From the NCBI GenBank assembly GCA_003220495.1, contig QHSP01000018.1, positions 1 to 64,000 of the forward strand: 64,000 nt of DNA. Reading direction: 5' to 3'. Under the pieces are notes generated by a model. The model was not told where the DNA came from. It made no database searches and saw only the letters and a program-made list of their open reading frames with translations. Source of the DNA: Candidatus Rokuibacteriota bacterium (GTDB taxonomy: Bacteria; Methylomirabilota; Methylomirabilia; Rokubacteriales; CSP1-6). How positions within the stretch are numbered: the stretch's first letter is position 1; each line of letters opens with the position of its first letter. Positions 24,494-32,367 of the stretch are shown one piece after another. The position numbers were made by a program, and so were the translations under genes.

Positions 24494-25996
24494 TCAGTGG
24501 CCGTGACCGATCGATTTGTGCAGCTCGGCCAGCGGCATGATTCGCCCGTGCAGCGGCAGGATCTGGTCCACCGTCAGATTGAGCCGCTTGATGTTGTCCG
24601 AGAGGTTCACCCAGTTCGAATTGACGGTCGGCGGTGGCGGCGCGTTGGGGGCCGGCGGGTTGTACACGTCGGCCTCGACGAGGAGCTTCTCCTTCGGCAG
24701 GTACACCATGACCACGCCGGCATGGTGGTTGTTACCGGCGACGTTGTGGAGCTCCACGATGCGGGCCCCGTCCGTGAGCACGCGCTTGTCCCGCATGCCC
24801 TCGACCGTGCCCTTCTTGCCCGACTTCGCGAGCCGGTCGGGTCGGATCGTGGCCGGCGCCGCGAGCGCCTTCTCGAGGAAGGGCTTGTTCACGTCGTGCG
24901 CGATCACGGGGATGCCCTCCGCCGCGATCGCCCTGAGCCCGCCGGCGTGATCAAAGTGGTGATGCGTGGCGATCACGTACTTGATCGGCTTGCTCGGAAC
25001 GAGGCTCTTGACCTCGGCCAGCACCGCCGCCGCGCGCTCGTCGTTGAGCGGGCTCTCCACGAGGATCACGTGATCCTTCATCTCGATCAGCACGCTGTGG
25101 TGGGTCCCCCCGGTGATGTACCAGACGCCGTCGGCCGCCATCTGGGTCGCCACCTTGCCGTACGGCGCGTGTGTCTGTTTGATCGGATCGGGCACGGCGA
25201 TGTCGACGGCGAGGTTGGCCTGGACGTCGCTCACCGTGAGGTCGAGCGCGGGGTACGCGCCGATCGTCTGCCGGATCCTCGTCGGGAACTTCACGCCGGC
25301 GAAGTCCTTGTACTCCGAATAGCGGATCTCGATCGGCAGGTCGCCGAGCACGGCATTCGGGGCCACCGCGTCGATCTTCTCCACCAGGTTCTGAGCGTCG
25401 AGCGTCGCCTGCACTTTGAAGCGGCCCGGCACGGCGAACGAGATCGAGCGACCCTGGACGGTCGCATTGTTCGCCATCGCGGCCTTCACGACCCCGTGCG
25501 GCGTGGTCCACAGCTGGAGCTGGCGATCGACCAGCGCGATGGGGGTCGGGTTGACCACGTCGCCCACCACGTTCCAGGCAAAGTCGCCGCTCGCGACGAA
25601 GATCTGGCGCTGCTCGCCCGCGAAGGGCTGTCCACCGCCGCCGCGCGGCGGATTTTCGCCCTGCAGGCGCACGAGCTCGTCCCGGATGGAGGCGTTGTCG
25701 TAGTTCACGGCGCGCGTGTAGCTCTTGACGATGAAGCGCGGCCACGGCGTGTCCGGGCTGAAGTTCTGGCCGACCTGGAAGTTCGTGCCGCTGCCGGAGT
25801 ACTGGATCGACTTGACGCTCGTCGCTCCCATCGCTTTCGCGACATTCTCGAGGGCCGCGCGCCCGTCCTGCGCGTATCCCGCGAGCGGGAGGAGCAAGAC
25901 GAGGGCGGCCGCCAGCACCAAGCTCGTGCGAGCGCCAGCCCTTGGCGGGGCCGAGGTCACGTCGGGCAACGCGAGCCGATCAAGCAGTCTGCGCAT
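24494..25996 (-). CDS. Exported MBL-fold metallohydrolase
   Basis: A 500-residue metallo-beta-lactamase-fold protein with an N-terminal membrane or signal segment (LVLAAALVLLLPLAGYAQDG, cleavage near YAQ). An N-terminal beta-rich region of about 270 residues precedes the catalytic domain, which has ATHHHFDHAGGLRAIA near 350, HNVAGNNHHAG and EADVYNPPAP. GGAGG upstream supports the ATG at 25996 over one at 26059. Likely periplasmic; the substrate is unknown. It is divergent from the CMD gene. Confidence 0.8.
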   Translation of the reverse strand: MRRLLDRLALPDVTSAPPRAGARTSLVLAAALVLLLPLAGYAQDGRAALENVAKAMGATSVKSIQYSGSGTNFQVGQNFSPDTPWPRFIVKSYTRAVNYDNASIRDELVRLQGENPPRGGGGQPFAGEQRQIFVASGDFAWNVVGDVVNPTPIALVDRQLQLWTTPHGVVKAAMANNATVQGRSISFAVPGRFKVQATLDAQNLVEKIDAVAPNAVLGDLPIEIRYSEYKDFAGVKFPTRIRQTIGAYPALDLTVSDVQANLAVDIAVPDPIKQTHAPYGKVATQMAADGVWYITGGTHHSVLIEMKDHVILVESPLNDERAAAVLAEVKSLVPSKPIKYVIATHHHFDHAGGLRAIAAEGIPVIAHDVNKPFLEKALAAPATIRPDRLAKSGKKGTVEGMRDKRVLTDGARIVELHNVAGNNHHAGVVMVYLPKEKLLVEADVYNPPAPNAPPPPTVNSNWVNLSDNIKRLNLTVDQILPLHGRIMPLAELHKSIGHGH

Positions 25997-26123
25997 GTTG
26001 ACCTCCCGGGGCGACCGGATTTGCGGTCGGATGCTAGCAGCGCCCTTCACTGGCGTCAAACGCCGGAAGCGCGTACAGTGCGCCTCGCAGCACTACTTTC
26101 GCCGCCTCGAAAGGAGCAAGACC

Positions 26124-26456
26124 GTGAGCACTCAAGCCTCCGTCCCCACCGCGCGTGAAGTCGTTCGGCAGGTTGCACCGAAGCTCATCGACTTGAGCGA
26201 GAAAGTGCTCTTCGGCGACGTCTGGGAGCGCCCGGGACTCTCCAAGCGCGACCGGAGCCTCATCACCGTCGCCGCGCTCACCGCCATGTACCGGACCGAT
26301 CAGCTGCCGGGACACCTCGAGCGCGCGCTGACCAACGGCGTCACGCGTGAGGAGATCGGCGAGATCATCACGCATCTCGCGTTCTACGCCGGCTGGCCCG
26401 CCGCCATGACCGCCGGAACGATCGCCCGCAAGGTGTTCGACGCGAGGAAGCCATGA
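26124..26456 (+). CDS. Carboxymuconolactone decarboxylase-family protein
   Basis: A 110-residue all-helical CMD/AhpD-fold protein: LSKRDRSLITVAALTAMYRT, then LPGHLERALTNGVTREEIGE and ITHLAFYAGWPAAMTA. The AhpD CXXC motif is missing, so it resembles gamma-carboxymuconolactone decarboxylase rather than a peroxidase. AAGGAG precedes the GTG start. Its stop overlaps the start of the HIBADH-type gene (ATGA), so the two are coupled. Confidence 0.85.
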   Translation: MSTQASVPTAREVVRQVAPKLIDLSEKVLFGDVWERPGLSKRDRSLITVAALTAMYRTDQLPGHLERALTNGVTREEIGEIITHLAFYAGWPAAMTAGTIARKVFDARKP

Positions 26457-27394
26457 AGATCGGATTCATCGGGCTCGGCACGATGGGACGCCACATGGCG
26501 TCCAACTTGATGAAGGGCGGCTACGAGCTCGTGGTCAACGACGTGCGCCGCGAGGCGGCAGCGCCGCACCTGAAAGCCGGGGCGACCTGGGCCGACACAC
26601 CGCGCGCCGTCGCCGAGGCGACCGACGTCGTGTTCACGTCGCTGCCCGGGCCGGTGGAAGTCGAAGCGGTGGCCCTCGGCGCACAGGGGCTCGGCGCGGG
26701 GCTCGCTGCCGGGAAAGTCTATTTCGATCTCTCGACCAACTCGCCGGCGCTCGTGCGGCGGATCCACGAAGAGTTCAAGAAGAAGGGGATCCACATGCTC
26801 GACGCGCCGGTGAGCGGCGGGCCGCGTGGCGCCGAGTCGGGTCGCCTGGCTCTCTGGGTCGGCGGCGACGAGGACGTGTTCAAACGTAACAAGCCGATTC
26901 TCGACGCGATCGGCGATCAGGCCTACTACGTCGGGCCCATCGGCGCGGGCTCGGTCGCGAAGCTCGTTCACAACTGCGCCGGCTACATCGTGCAGACCGC
27001 GCTGGCCGAGGTCTTCACGATGGGCGTCAAGGCCGGTGTCGAGCCGATCGCGCTGTGGAAGGCGGTCCGCCAGGGCGCCGGCGGCCGGCGGCGCACGTTC
27101 GACGGGCTCGCCGATCAATTCCTGCCTGGGAAGTTCGACCCACCGTCGTTCGCGCTGCGGCTGGCCCACAAGGACGTCACTCTGGCGACGGCGCTCGGCC
27201 GCGAGCACAAGGTGCCGATGAAGCTCGCCAACATCACGCTCGAGGAGATGACCGAGGCGCTCAATCGCGGCTGGGCCGAGCGCGACTCGCGCGTGGCGAT
27301 GCTCCTGCAGGAGGAGCGCGCCGGCGTGCAGATCAAGGTGACGGAGGAGGCGATCCGGGAAGCGCTGGCGGTCGACAAGACGCCGCCGCGTTGA
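26453..27394 (+). CDS. NAD(P)-dependent beta-hydroxyacid dehydrogenase (HIBADH family)
   Basis: A 313-residue beta-hydroxyacid dehydrogenase. The N-terminal Rossmann motif is IGFIGLGTMGRHMASNLMKG. The substrate-binding motif is DAPVSGGPRGAESG, and the catalytic lysine lies in GAGSVAKLVHNCAGY. Relatives oxidise 3-hydroxyisobutyrate, tartronate semialdehyde or 6-phosphogluconate-like acids. It is coupled to the CMD gene, suggesting a shared carboxylate pathway. Confidence 0.88.
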   Translation: MKIGFIGLGTMGRHMASNLMKGGYELVVNDVRREAAAPHLKAGATWADTPRAVAEATDVVFTSLPGPVEVEAVALGAQGLGAGLAAGKVYFDLSTNSPALVRRIHEEFKKKGIHMLDAPVSGGPRGAESGRLALWVGGDEDVFKRNKPILDAIGDQAYYVGPIGAGSVAKLVHNCAGYIVQTALAEVFTMGVKAGVEPIALWKAVRQGAGGRRRTFDGLADQFLPGKFDPPSFALRLAHKDVTLATALGREHKVPMKLANITLEEMTEALNRGWAERDSRVAMLLQEERAGVQIKVTEEAIREALAVDKTPPR

Positions 27395-27444
27395 GGTGCT
27401 CTGACGATCGAGGGGCGCCGCGGCGTAAGTCGGGCGCTCCTCGA

Positions 27445-28291
27445 TTGCGCACGGCGATGCTCTCGGTGGCCATGCTCGCGCTACCCGCATGCGCGAGTGC
27501 CCCGCGTGTCCCGACGAGCGCCGAGACGCTCGCATCACTGACTCACGAGCGGCAGATCGTCGCCGTCCACTATCACGCCCTCGGCACCCCTGGACCGCTG
27601 CACAACGGCGCCCGTCTTGTCCACGGCTCGGTGACCATGGCGGCGCCGACCGGGTGGATCAAGGATCGCTTCGTGCAGTCCCTGGTGTGCGGCGGTCCAG
27701 TGGTGGGAGTTCAGCCGACCGACGCTCGAGCGGCCCGAGTCGACGGCCATCGATGAGAAAGGTTACGTCGGGCTGCCGGGCGTCAAGGTGGCCGTGACGG
27801 CGCGAAACGACCGCGCCACATTCGCGCTGGCCGGTCCCGCGATCGTCGTGCCGCTTCCCATCATTCCACTCCCGGGGAGTGTCATCGATCCCCCGCAACG
27901 AGAGCCGCCCTTCTGGATCGACCTCGCGATCGATCCCGAAGGCGAAGGTTTCACGTTTGCTCCCGGGGAAGTTCGTCTCCACGTCGATCGGCGCGCAGGC
28001 CTCGCGCCGACGCTCACGAGAGGCCCGGCGGCCGTACGCGAATTCCTCGGCAGCAGACGCGACGGTCAGGTGCTGTGCGGCTTCGATCCCTCGGGCGACA
28101 ACGGAGCGACCGCCCCGATTCCAGTGAGGGAGCGTACATGCTTCTCTCTCCGCTTCGAGATCGTGCCGCCTACCGCCGACACGAGCTTCGTCGTGAGCCT
28201 CCACGGGCTGGCCAGGGACGGTCGGCTCGTAGACCCGCCGCAAATCCTCTTCACGAAGGACCGCGCCTGGTCGTTCCAGTGCTGCTTCTAG
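27445..28291 (+). pseudogene. Frameshifted lipoprotein-like gene of unknown function
   Basis: Two frames form one apparent gene. The first (TTG at 27445 or ATG at 27457, to 27756) starts with a lipoprotein signal (AMLSVAMLALPACAS, lipobox LPAC). The second runs in another frame to 28291, and its coherent sequence can be traced upstream to about 27701 (PTLERPESTAIDEKGYVGLP). A single-base shift near 27690-27730 would join them into about 280 residues. The C-terminal half is beta-rich and ends FQCCF. It may be a real pseudogene or a sequencing error. No family was recognised. Its TAG overlaps the TAG of the opposite gene. Confidence 0.5.
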
Positions 28292-28803
28292 GGTGAACCG
28301 CGGCGCCTCCAGCCCGTCAGGCAGACGACGCCGAAGAGCGCCGCGGCGACACAGGCGAGGTGGAGGGGCGCGAGCCCGACGAGCCTGAGGAACGGATTGG
28401 AATCGGACCAGGGCATGAAGGGCCGGACGTCGGGATGCATGATGCCGTCCAGCAACGAATGCGACAGGCCGCCGGCGAGGCCACCCACGAACACCCCGAG
28501 AATCGAGATTTCGCCGCGCGCACTCGAACTCGAACCCACGAGCGTCGCGAAGCGCCCGGGGAAGGCGACCGCGAACGCGCGGCCGCCGACGAGGACACCG
28601 ACGCCGGCGACCAATCCGGCCGCCCCGGCGCCGACGAACGAGTGGAAGAAGCGGTGCACCGGATATTCCCCCTGCAGCAAGTAGTAGAGCGGCTCGCAGT
28701 CGATCACCACCTGGGCGGCGGCAAAGGCAGACCACGAGAACACCGGGGCGGCGAGGCCCTTGAGCGCGAGACCCGGCCCGAAGTGAAACGGCGTGACTGG
28801 CAA
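28288..28803 (-). CDS. Polytopic membrane protein, YdjM/DUF4184-like
   Basis: A 171-residue membrane protein starting MPVTPFHFGPGLALKG, with PLYYLLQGEYPVHRFFHSFVG and a C-terminal GLSHSLLDGIMHPDVRPF. The conserved histidines and acidic residues resemble membrane-bound metal-dependent hydrolases of the YdjM/DUF4184 kind. About four helices are visible. The enzymatic label is by analogy only. It lies 22 bp downstream of malate synthase on the same strand. Confidence 0.62.
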   Translation of the reverse strand: MPVTPFHFGPGLALKGLAAPVFSWSAFAAAQVVIDCEPLYYLLQGEYPVHRFFHSFVGAGAAGLVAGVGVLVGGRAFAVAFPGRFATLVGSSSSARGEISILGVFVGGLAGGLSHSLLDGIMHPDVRPFMPWSDSNPFLRLVGLAPLHLACVAAALFGVVCLTGWRRRGSP

Positions 28804-28825
28804 CTGTGCTCCGGCCGGAGGAGCG

Positions 28826-30508
28826 TCAGAACGCGTCGGGCGCGGCGGCGATCGCGTCGAGCTCGGCGCGGGTGTACGCGCCGAGGCTCTTGAAATTGAG
28901 CTCGGTGTAGTTCTTGATCCAGCGCATTGCGATCTTGAGCGCCTTGCGGTAGCGCTCGTGCGTCTCGGCGCCCTGGCGCCGGGCGAGGATGTCGGTGAGC
29001 TCCTCGCCCAGAAGGCGCCTGACCAGTGCGAAGTCGTGCTCGGTGCCGGTGCCGGTCTCCCGCGCGCGGTGGATGATCCGCTGCGCGATCTGCGCCACCG
29101 ACATGCGGCCGGTCGCGAGGTCTTCCATCAGCGCGGGGTGGATGCCGGGCTTGCCCTCGAGGCTGTCGATGCCCTTGGCGCCGCGACCGCCGAGCCAGCC
29201 CTCGACGTACTCGATCAGCATCCGCGCGTTGCGGCGCGTGCCCTCCACGGTGATCGGGCCGTCGGGCGTCTTGATCGTGACCGGGTAGTTGTCCGGGTTC
29301 GCCATCTGCTCGGTCGGTTTCCAGCCCGAGCCGATCAGCTTCTTGAACGGATCGCCGGCGGTCTTCATGTGGAAGATGTGCGCGACCCAGCCGCGGATGA
29401 AGCCCTGCTCGGCCTCCCACTGCTTGTCGGCGCGGATCGCCTCGGCCGCGGCGCGATTGACTTCGGGGTCGGGATTCGGCAGCGCGGTGGCCATGCCGCC
29501 GATCGGGACGGCGCCCCGCTTCAGGCTGATCGCGACCAGTCGGCGGAAGATGTTGGCGAGGAACGGCGTGGTCTTGATGTCGACGCCGAAGCGGTCCGGC
29601 CACACCTGCGCGGGATCGGTCATGACGAACTCGAAGATCGACGCCTTGAGATCCCACCGGGCGGCGTTGAGCCCGGCCGCGTAGGGGCCGAGCTCGTAGA
29701 GCATCTCCTCCATCTCGTACACGCACGGCAGGGATTCGACCAGGACCACGGCGCGGATCGTCCCGCGCGCTAGGAACGGGAGCTGCCGCTGGCTCAGGTC
29801 GAACAGGTCGCGGTACCAGCGCGCCTCGGCGGCGGCCTCGAGCTTGGGGAGATAGAAGTAGATGCCCTGGCCGCGGTCGGCCTGAGCGCGCCCGGCGTAG
29901 AAGAGCGTGAGCGCGGTGCCCAGGAGCGCCGCGTTGACGGGCTTGCCGTCCACGGTGACGTCCGGCTCGTCGAGATGCAGACCGCGCTCGCGGTGCATGA
30001 AGAACGGCAGCTCGCCGTCCGCGATCCTGTAGTTCCGGTTCCGCTCGCGGTCGACGAAGGAGAGCTCGCGGTTCACGGCGGCCAGGCGATTGTGCGCCGA
30101 GCGAACGGTGTCGATCAGCCGGTGGCCGCCCGAGTCCTCGTCGTCATCGAGGTCGCCCGCGGCGCGCTCGCCCTCGGGCCCGGGGTTGAGCGCGTTGATG
30201 AACATCGACGTGATCGAGCACGGCCCCGAGATCTCGATGCCCGGCAATCTCAGATCGTCCGGCACCGGTGGAACCCGCCACGTCCCGGTGTTCGCTTCGC
30301 TCGTCGGCGGATGGCTCGGCGGGACGTGCTGGCGCAGCGCGCGCTCCAGGACCACGAGCCGTCGCGCGCGGAGATCGCGCGCACGCGCGTCCAGCTGATC
30401 GTGAAGGCGCGTCAGGTATTCGCAGAAGGCGGGCGTGAACAACGTCACCGCCCCTTCCACCGGGGCGAACTGCATTCGCGTCGACATCAACATCAAAACT
30501 TTTCGCAT
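28826..30508 (-). CDS. aceB: Malate synthase A
   Basis: A 560-residue malate synthase that condenses glyoxylate with acetyl-CoA in the glyoxylate cycle. Catalytic-core motifs are GTIRAVVLVESLPCVYEMEE (catalytic Arg and Glu), AGLNAARWDLKASIFEFV and the C-terminal KIAMRWIKNYTELN. Length suits the AceB isoform. The ATG at 30508 is not backed by a clear Shine-Dalgarno; in-frame ATGs at 30493 and 30487 are alternatives. No isocitrate lyase gene is in the window. Confidence 0.9.
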   Translation of the reverse strand: MRKVLMLMSTRMQFAPVEGAVTLFTPAFCEYLTRLHDQLDARARDLRARRLVVLERALRQHVPPSHPPTSEANTGTWRVPPVPDDLRLPGIEISGPCSITSMFINALNPGPEGERAAGDLDDDEDSGGHRLIDTVRSAHNRLAAVNRELSFVDRERNRNYRIADGELPFFMHRERGLHLDEPDVTVDGKPVNAALLGTALTLFYAGRAQADRGQGIYFYLPKLEAAAEARWYRDLFDLSQRQLPFLARGTIRAVVLVESLPCVYEMEEMLYELGPYAAGLNAARWDLKASIFEFVMTDPAQVWPDRFGVDIKTTPFLANIFRRLVAISLKRGAVPIGGMATALPNPDPEVNRAAAEAIRADKQWEAEQGFIRGWVAHIFHMKTAGDPFKKLIGSGWKPTEQMANPDNYPVTIKTPDGPITVEGTRRNARMLIEYVEGWLGGRGAKGIDSLEGKPGIHPALMEDLATGRMSVAQIAQRIIHRARETGTGTEHDFALVRRLLGEELTDILARRQGAETHERYRKALKIAMRWIKNYTELNFKSLGAYTRAELDAIAAAPDAF

Positions 30509-30526
30509 GGGACCACGCGGCTGTCA

Positions 30527-30961
30527 ATGGCAGAATGCCTGCGGCTTCCCGGAATGGTCAGACGATTCCGCGGCATCGGCAAGGGTCGCAAGACCCGTCG
30601 CGCCCTCGAGCGCGGCGGCACGGGCCCGGCGCAGCGACTGAACGAGACGCTCTCGCGCTGGCCGAGCGTTCGGATCACGCCGATGTTCGGGCGCTGGGGC
30701 TACTTCGTCGGCGAGACGCTCTTCGCGTGCTTCCCGCTTCGCGAGAAAGATCGCGATCTCTGGATCCGGCTCACCGCCGACGACCAGCGGCGCGCGCTCG
30801 CCGACACGCGAGTTCGCCCCCATCGGCGCTTCTCGCGAAAAGGGTGGATCGAGCTCGACGTCGAAGGCGTCGAGGACATGGGGCGGGCGGTGCGCTGGCT
30901 CCGGCGCGGCTACTCGGCGGCGGCGCGGGGCAAGTCCGCCGGCCCGGAAACGGAAGACTAG
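30527..30961 (+). CDS. Small conserved protein, YjbR/DUF5519-like
   Basis: About 144 residues, basic N-terminus, then a compact alpha/beta domain: RWPSVRITPMFGRWGYFVGE, LWIRLTADDQRRAL, RPHRRFSRKGWIELDVEG and a final AVRWLRRGYSAA. The pattern recalls MmcQ/YjbR or luciferase-like DUF5519 domains, but neither is certain. The ATG at 30527 lies 18 bp from the divergent malate synthase start; ATG at 30554 is also possible. Its TAG overlaps that of the convergent MFS gene. Confidence 0.6.
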   Translation: MAECLRLPGMVRRFRGIGKGRKTRRALERGGTGPAQRLNETLSRWPSVRITPMFGRWGYFVGETLFACFPLREKDRDLWIRLTADDQRRALADTRVRPHRRFSRKGWIELDVEGVEDMGRAVRWLRRGYSAAARGKSAGPETED

Positions 30962-32337
30962 GGGGCGGCTGCCGCCCCCGCCGCCGCTTCGTCGCGCACC
31001 TTCGCGTCGATCTGATCGAACTTGACCAGTGGCATGAGCACCCACGTGAGCGCCGTCATGCCCGCCGCGATGTAGACCAGAGGCACGTAGCCAACCACGT
31101 CGTAGAGGCGCGCCCCCACGTTTTCCGAGAGCTGAGCTCCGAGATTGTAGACCGACGTGAGCGCGGCGAAGAACGTCGCCTCGACGCGCGCAGGGCACGC
31201 CCTGGCGGCCAGGTCGAGGAATGCGAGATTGATGACCATGCTCACGGGACCGAACACGAGAGTAATGATGATGGCCGACGTCGCGTCCCGGTAGACGAGG
31301 TACCCGAGGATCGAGACAACGCCCAGCGCGATCGAGATGTGCATGATGAGCTTGAGCGGCATCCGCCGGGAGAGGGGCGCGTAGAGGACGGCCCCGACCA
31401 CCTGAGACACCGCGCCGAGGGCGGCCAGCCGACCGATGAACTGCTGGCTGAACTTGAGGGTGTCCGTCTGGTAGTAGAGGAACGCGGGCCCGAACGATGG
31501 GCTGAACCAGAAGAAGAAGATGAAACCGGCGACCACCCAGATCTCGCGTCCGCGGAGCGTGGCGCGGATCGCCTGCCACGTCTCGAGAAACGCCGCCTTG
31601 TTCGCCCGCGTGCGTGGCTCGCGCGCGAACGACAGGCCCATGCTGAGCGACATCAACGGAAAGCAGGCCGCGAGGAGGAAGGCCACGCGCAAGCTGCGCG
31701 TCTCCGCCATCTGGCCGCCGATCTCGCCCACCAGCACGGACGCCAGGGTGATGCATGCCCACTGAGCGGCCTGGAAAGCGCCGGTGAGGCCGCGAGGGCG
31801 ACCGTTCTCGACCATCATCGCGTCGGTGAGCACATCGGTGAACGCGAGACCGAGCGCCATCAGCGTGAAGAGACCTACACCGTCCACCAGCGTGAAGTCG
31901 AGCGGACCGCCGAGAACGAGCTCGAACGGTCCCGGGATGAACAGAAACGACGGGATGTTCACGTGAACGGCCGGCAGCGGCACACGGACCAGCGTGATCG
32001 CCCCGTCGGAGATGGAGCGGCTCACCGCCAAGGCCAGGCCCGCGGCCGCGGCCAGCGCGGACGTGAGCAAGAAATAGCTCTGCCGCCGTCGCCCGAAGAG
32101 CGGCACGAAGTCGGACAGGAGACCGTAGACGGGTTTGATGAACCACGGGATGATCGTGATCAGAAAGAAGTCGGCGACCTGACCGGCGCTCAGCCCGCGA
32201 TCCTTGAGGACGATGGTGATCGTCTGGTTGGGCAGGTACCACATGCCCTGCGCGAAGTAGACGACGCCGAACATGACGGCGAGCCGCTTTGCCTCGGGTG
32301 TCTTGAACGGGTTGAACCGCTCGAGCCAGGCGCGCAT
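30958..32337 (-). CDS. MFS transporter, folate-biopterin (BT1)-like
   Basis: Twelve-helix transporter of 459 residues. It has FGVVYFAQGMWYLPNQTITI at the start and IPWFIKPVYGLLSDFVPLFG, the loop typical of the BT1/FBT group. It also has ALGLAFTDVLTDAMMVENG and a second half beginning WVVAGFIFFFWFSPSFGPAF. Relatives carry folates or pterins in eukaryotes and cyanobacteria; the bacterial substrate is unknown. It is divergent from the molybdopterin enzyme, which needs a pterin cofactor, but a functional link is speculative. Confidence 0.78.
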   Translation of the reverse strand: MRAWLERFNPFKTPEAKRLAVMFGVVYFAQGMWYLPNQTITIVLKDRGLSAGQVADFFLITIIPWFIKPVYGLLSDFVPLFGRRRQSYFLLTSALAAAAGLALAVSRSISDGAITLVRVPLPAVHVNIPSFLFIPGPFELVLGGPLDFTLVDGVGLFTLMALGLAFTDVLTDAMMVENGRPRGLTGAFQAAQWACITLASVLVGEIGGQMAETRSLRVAFLLAACFPLMSLSMGLSFAREPRTRANKAAFLETWQAIRATLRGREIWVVAGFIFFFWFSPSFGPAFLYYQTDTLKFSQQFIGRLAALGAVSQVVGAVLYAPLSRRMPLKLIMHISIALGVVSILGYLVYRDATSAIIITLVFGPVSMVINLAFLDLAARACPARVEATFFAALTSVYNLGAQLSENVGARLYDVVGYVPLVYIAAGMTALTWVLMPLVKFDQIDAKVRDEAAAGAAAAP

Positions 32338-32367
32338 CCGCGGCCATGATACCTTTGCTGACACCAC

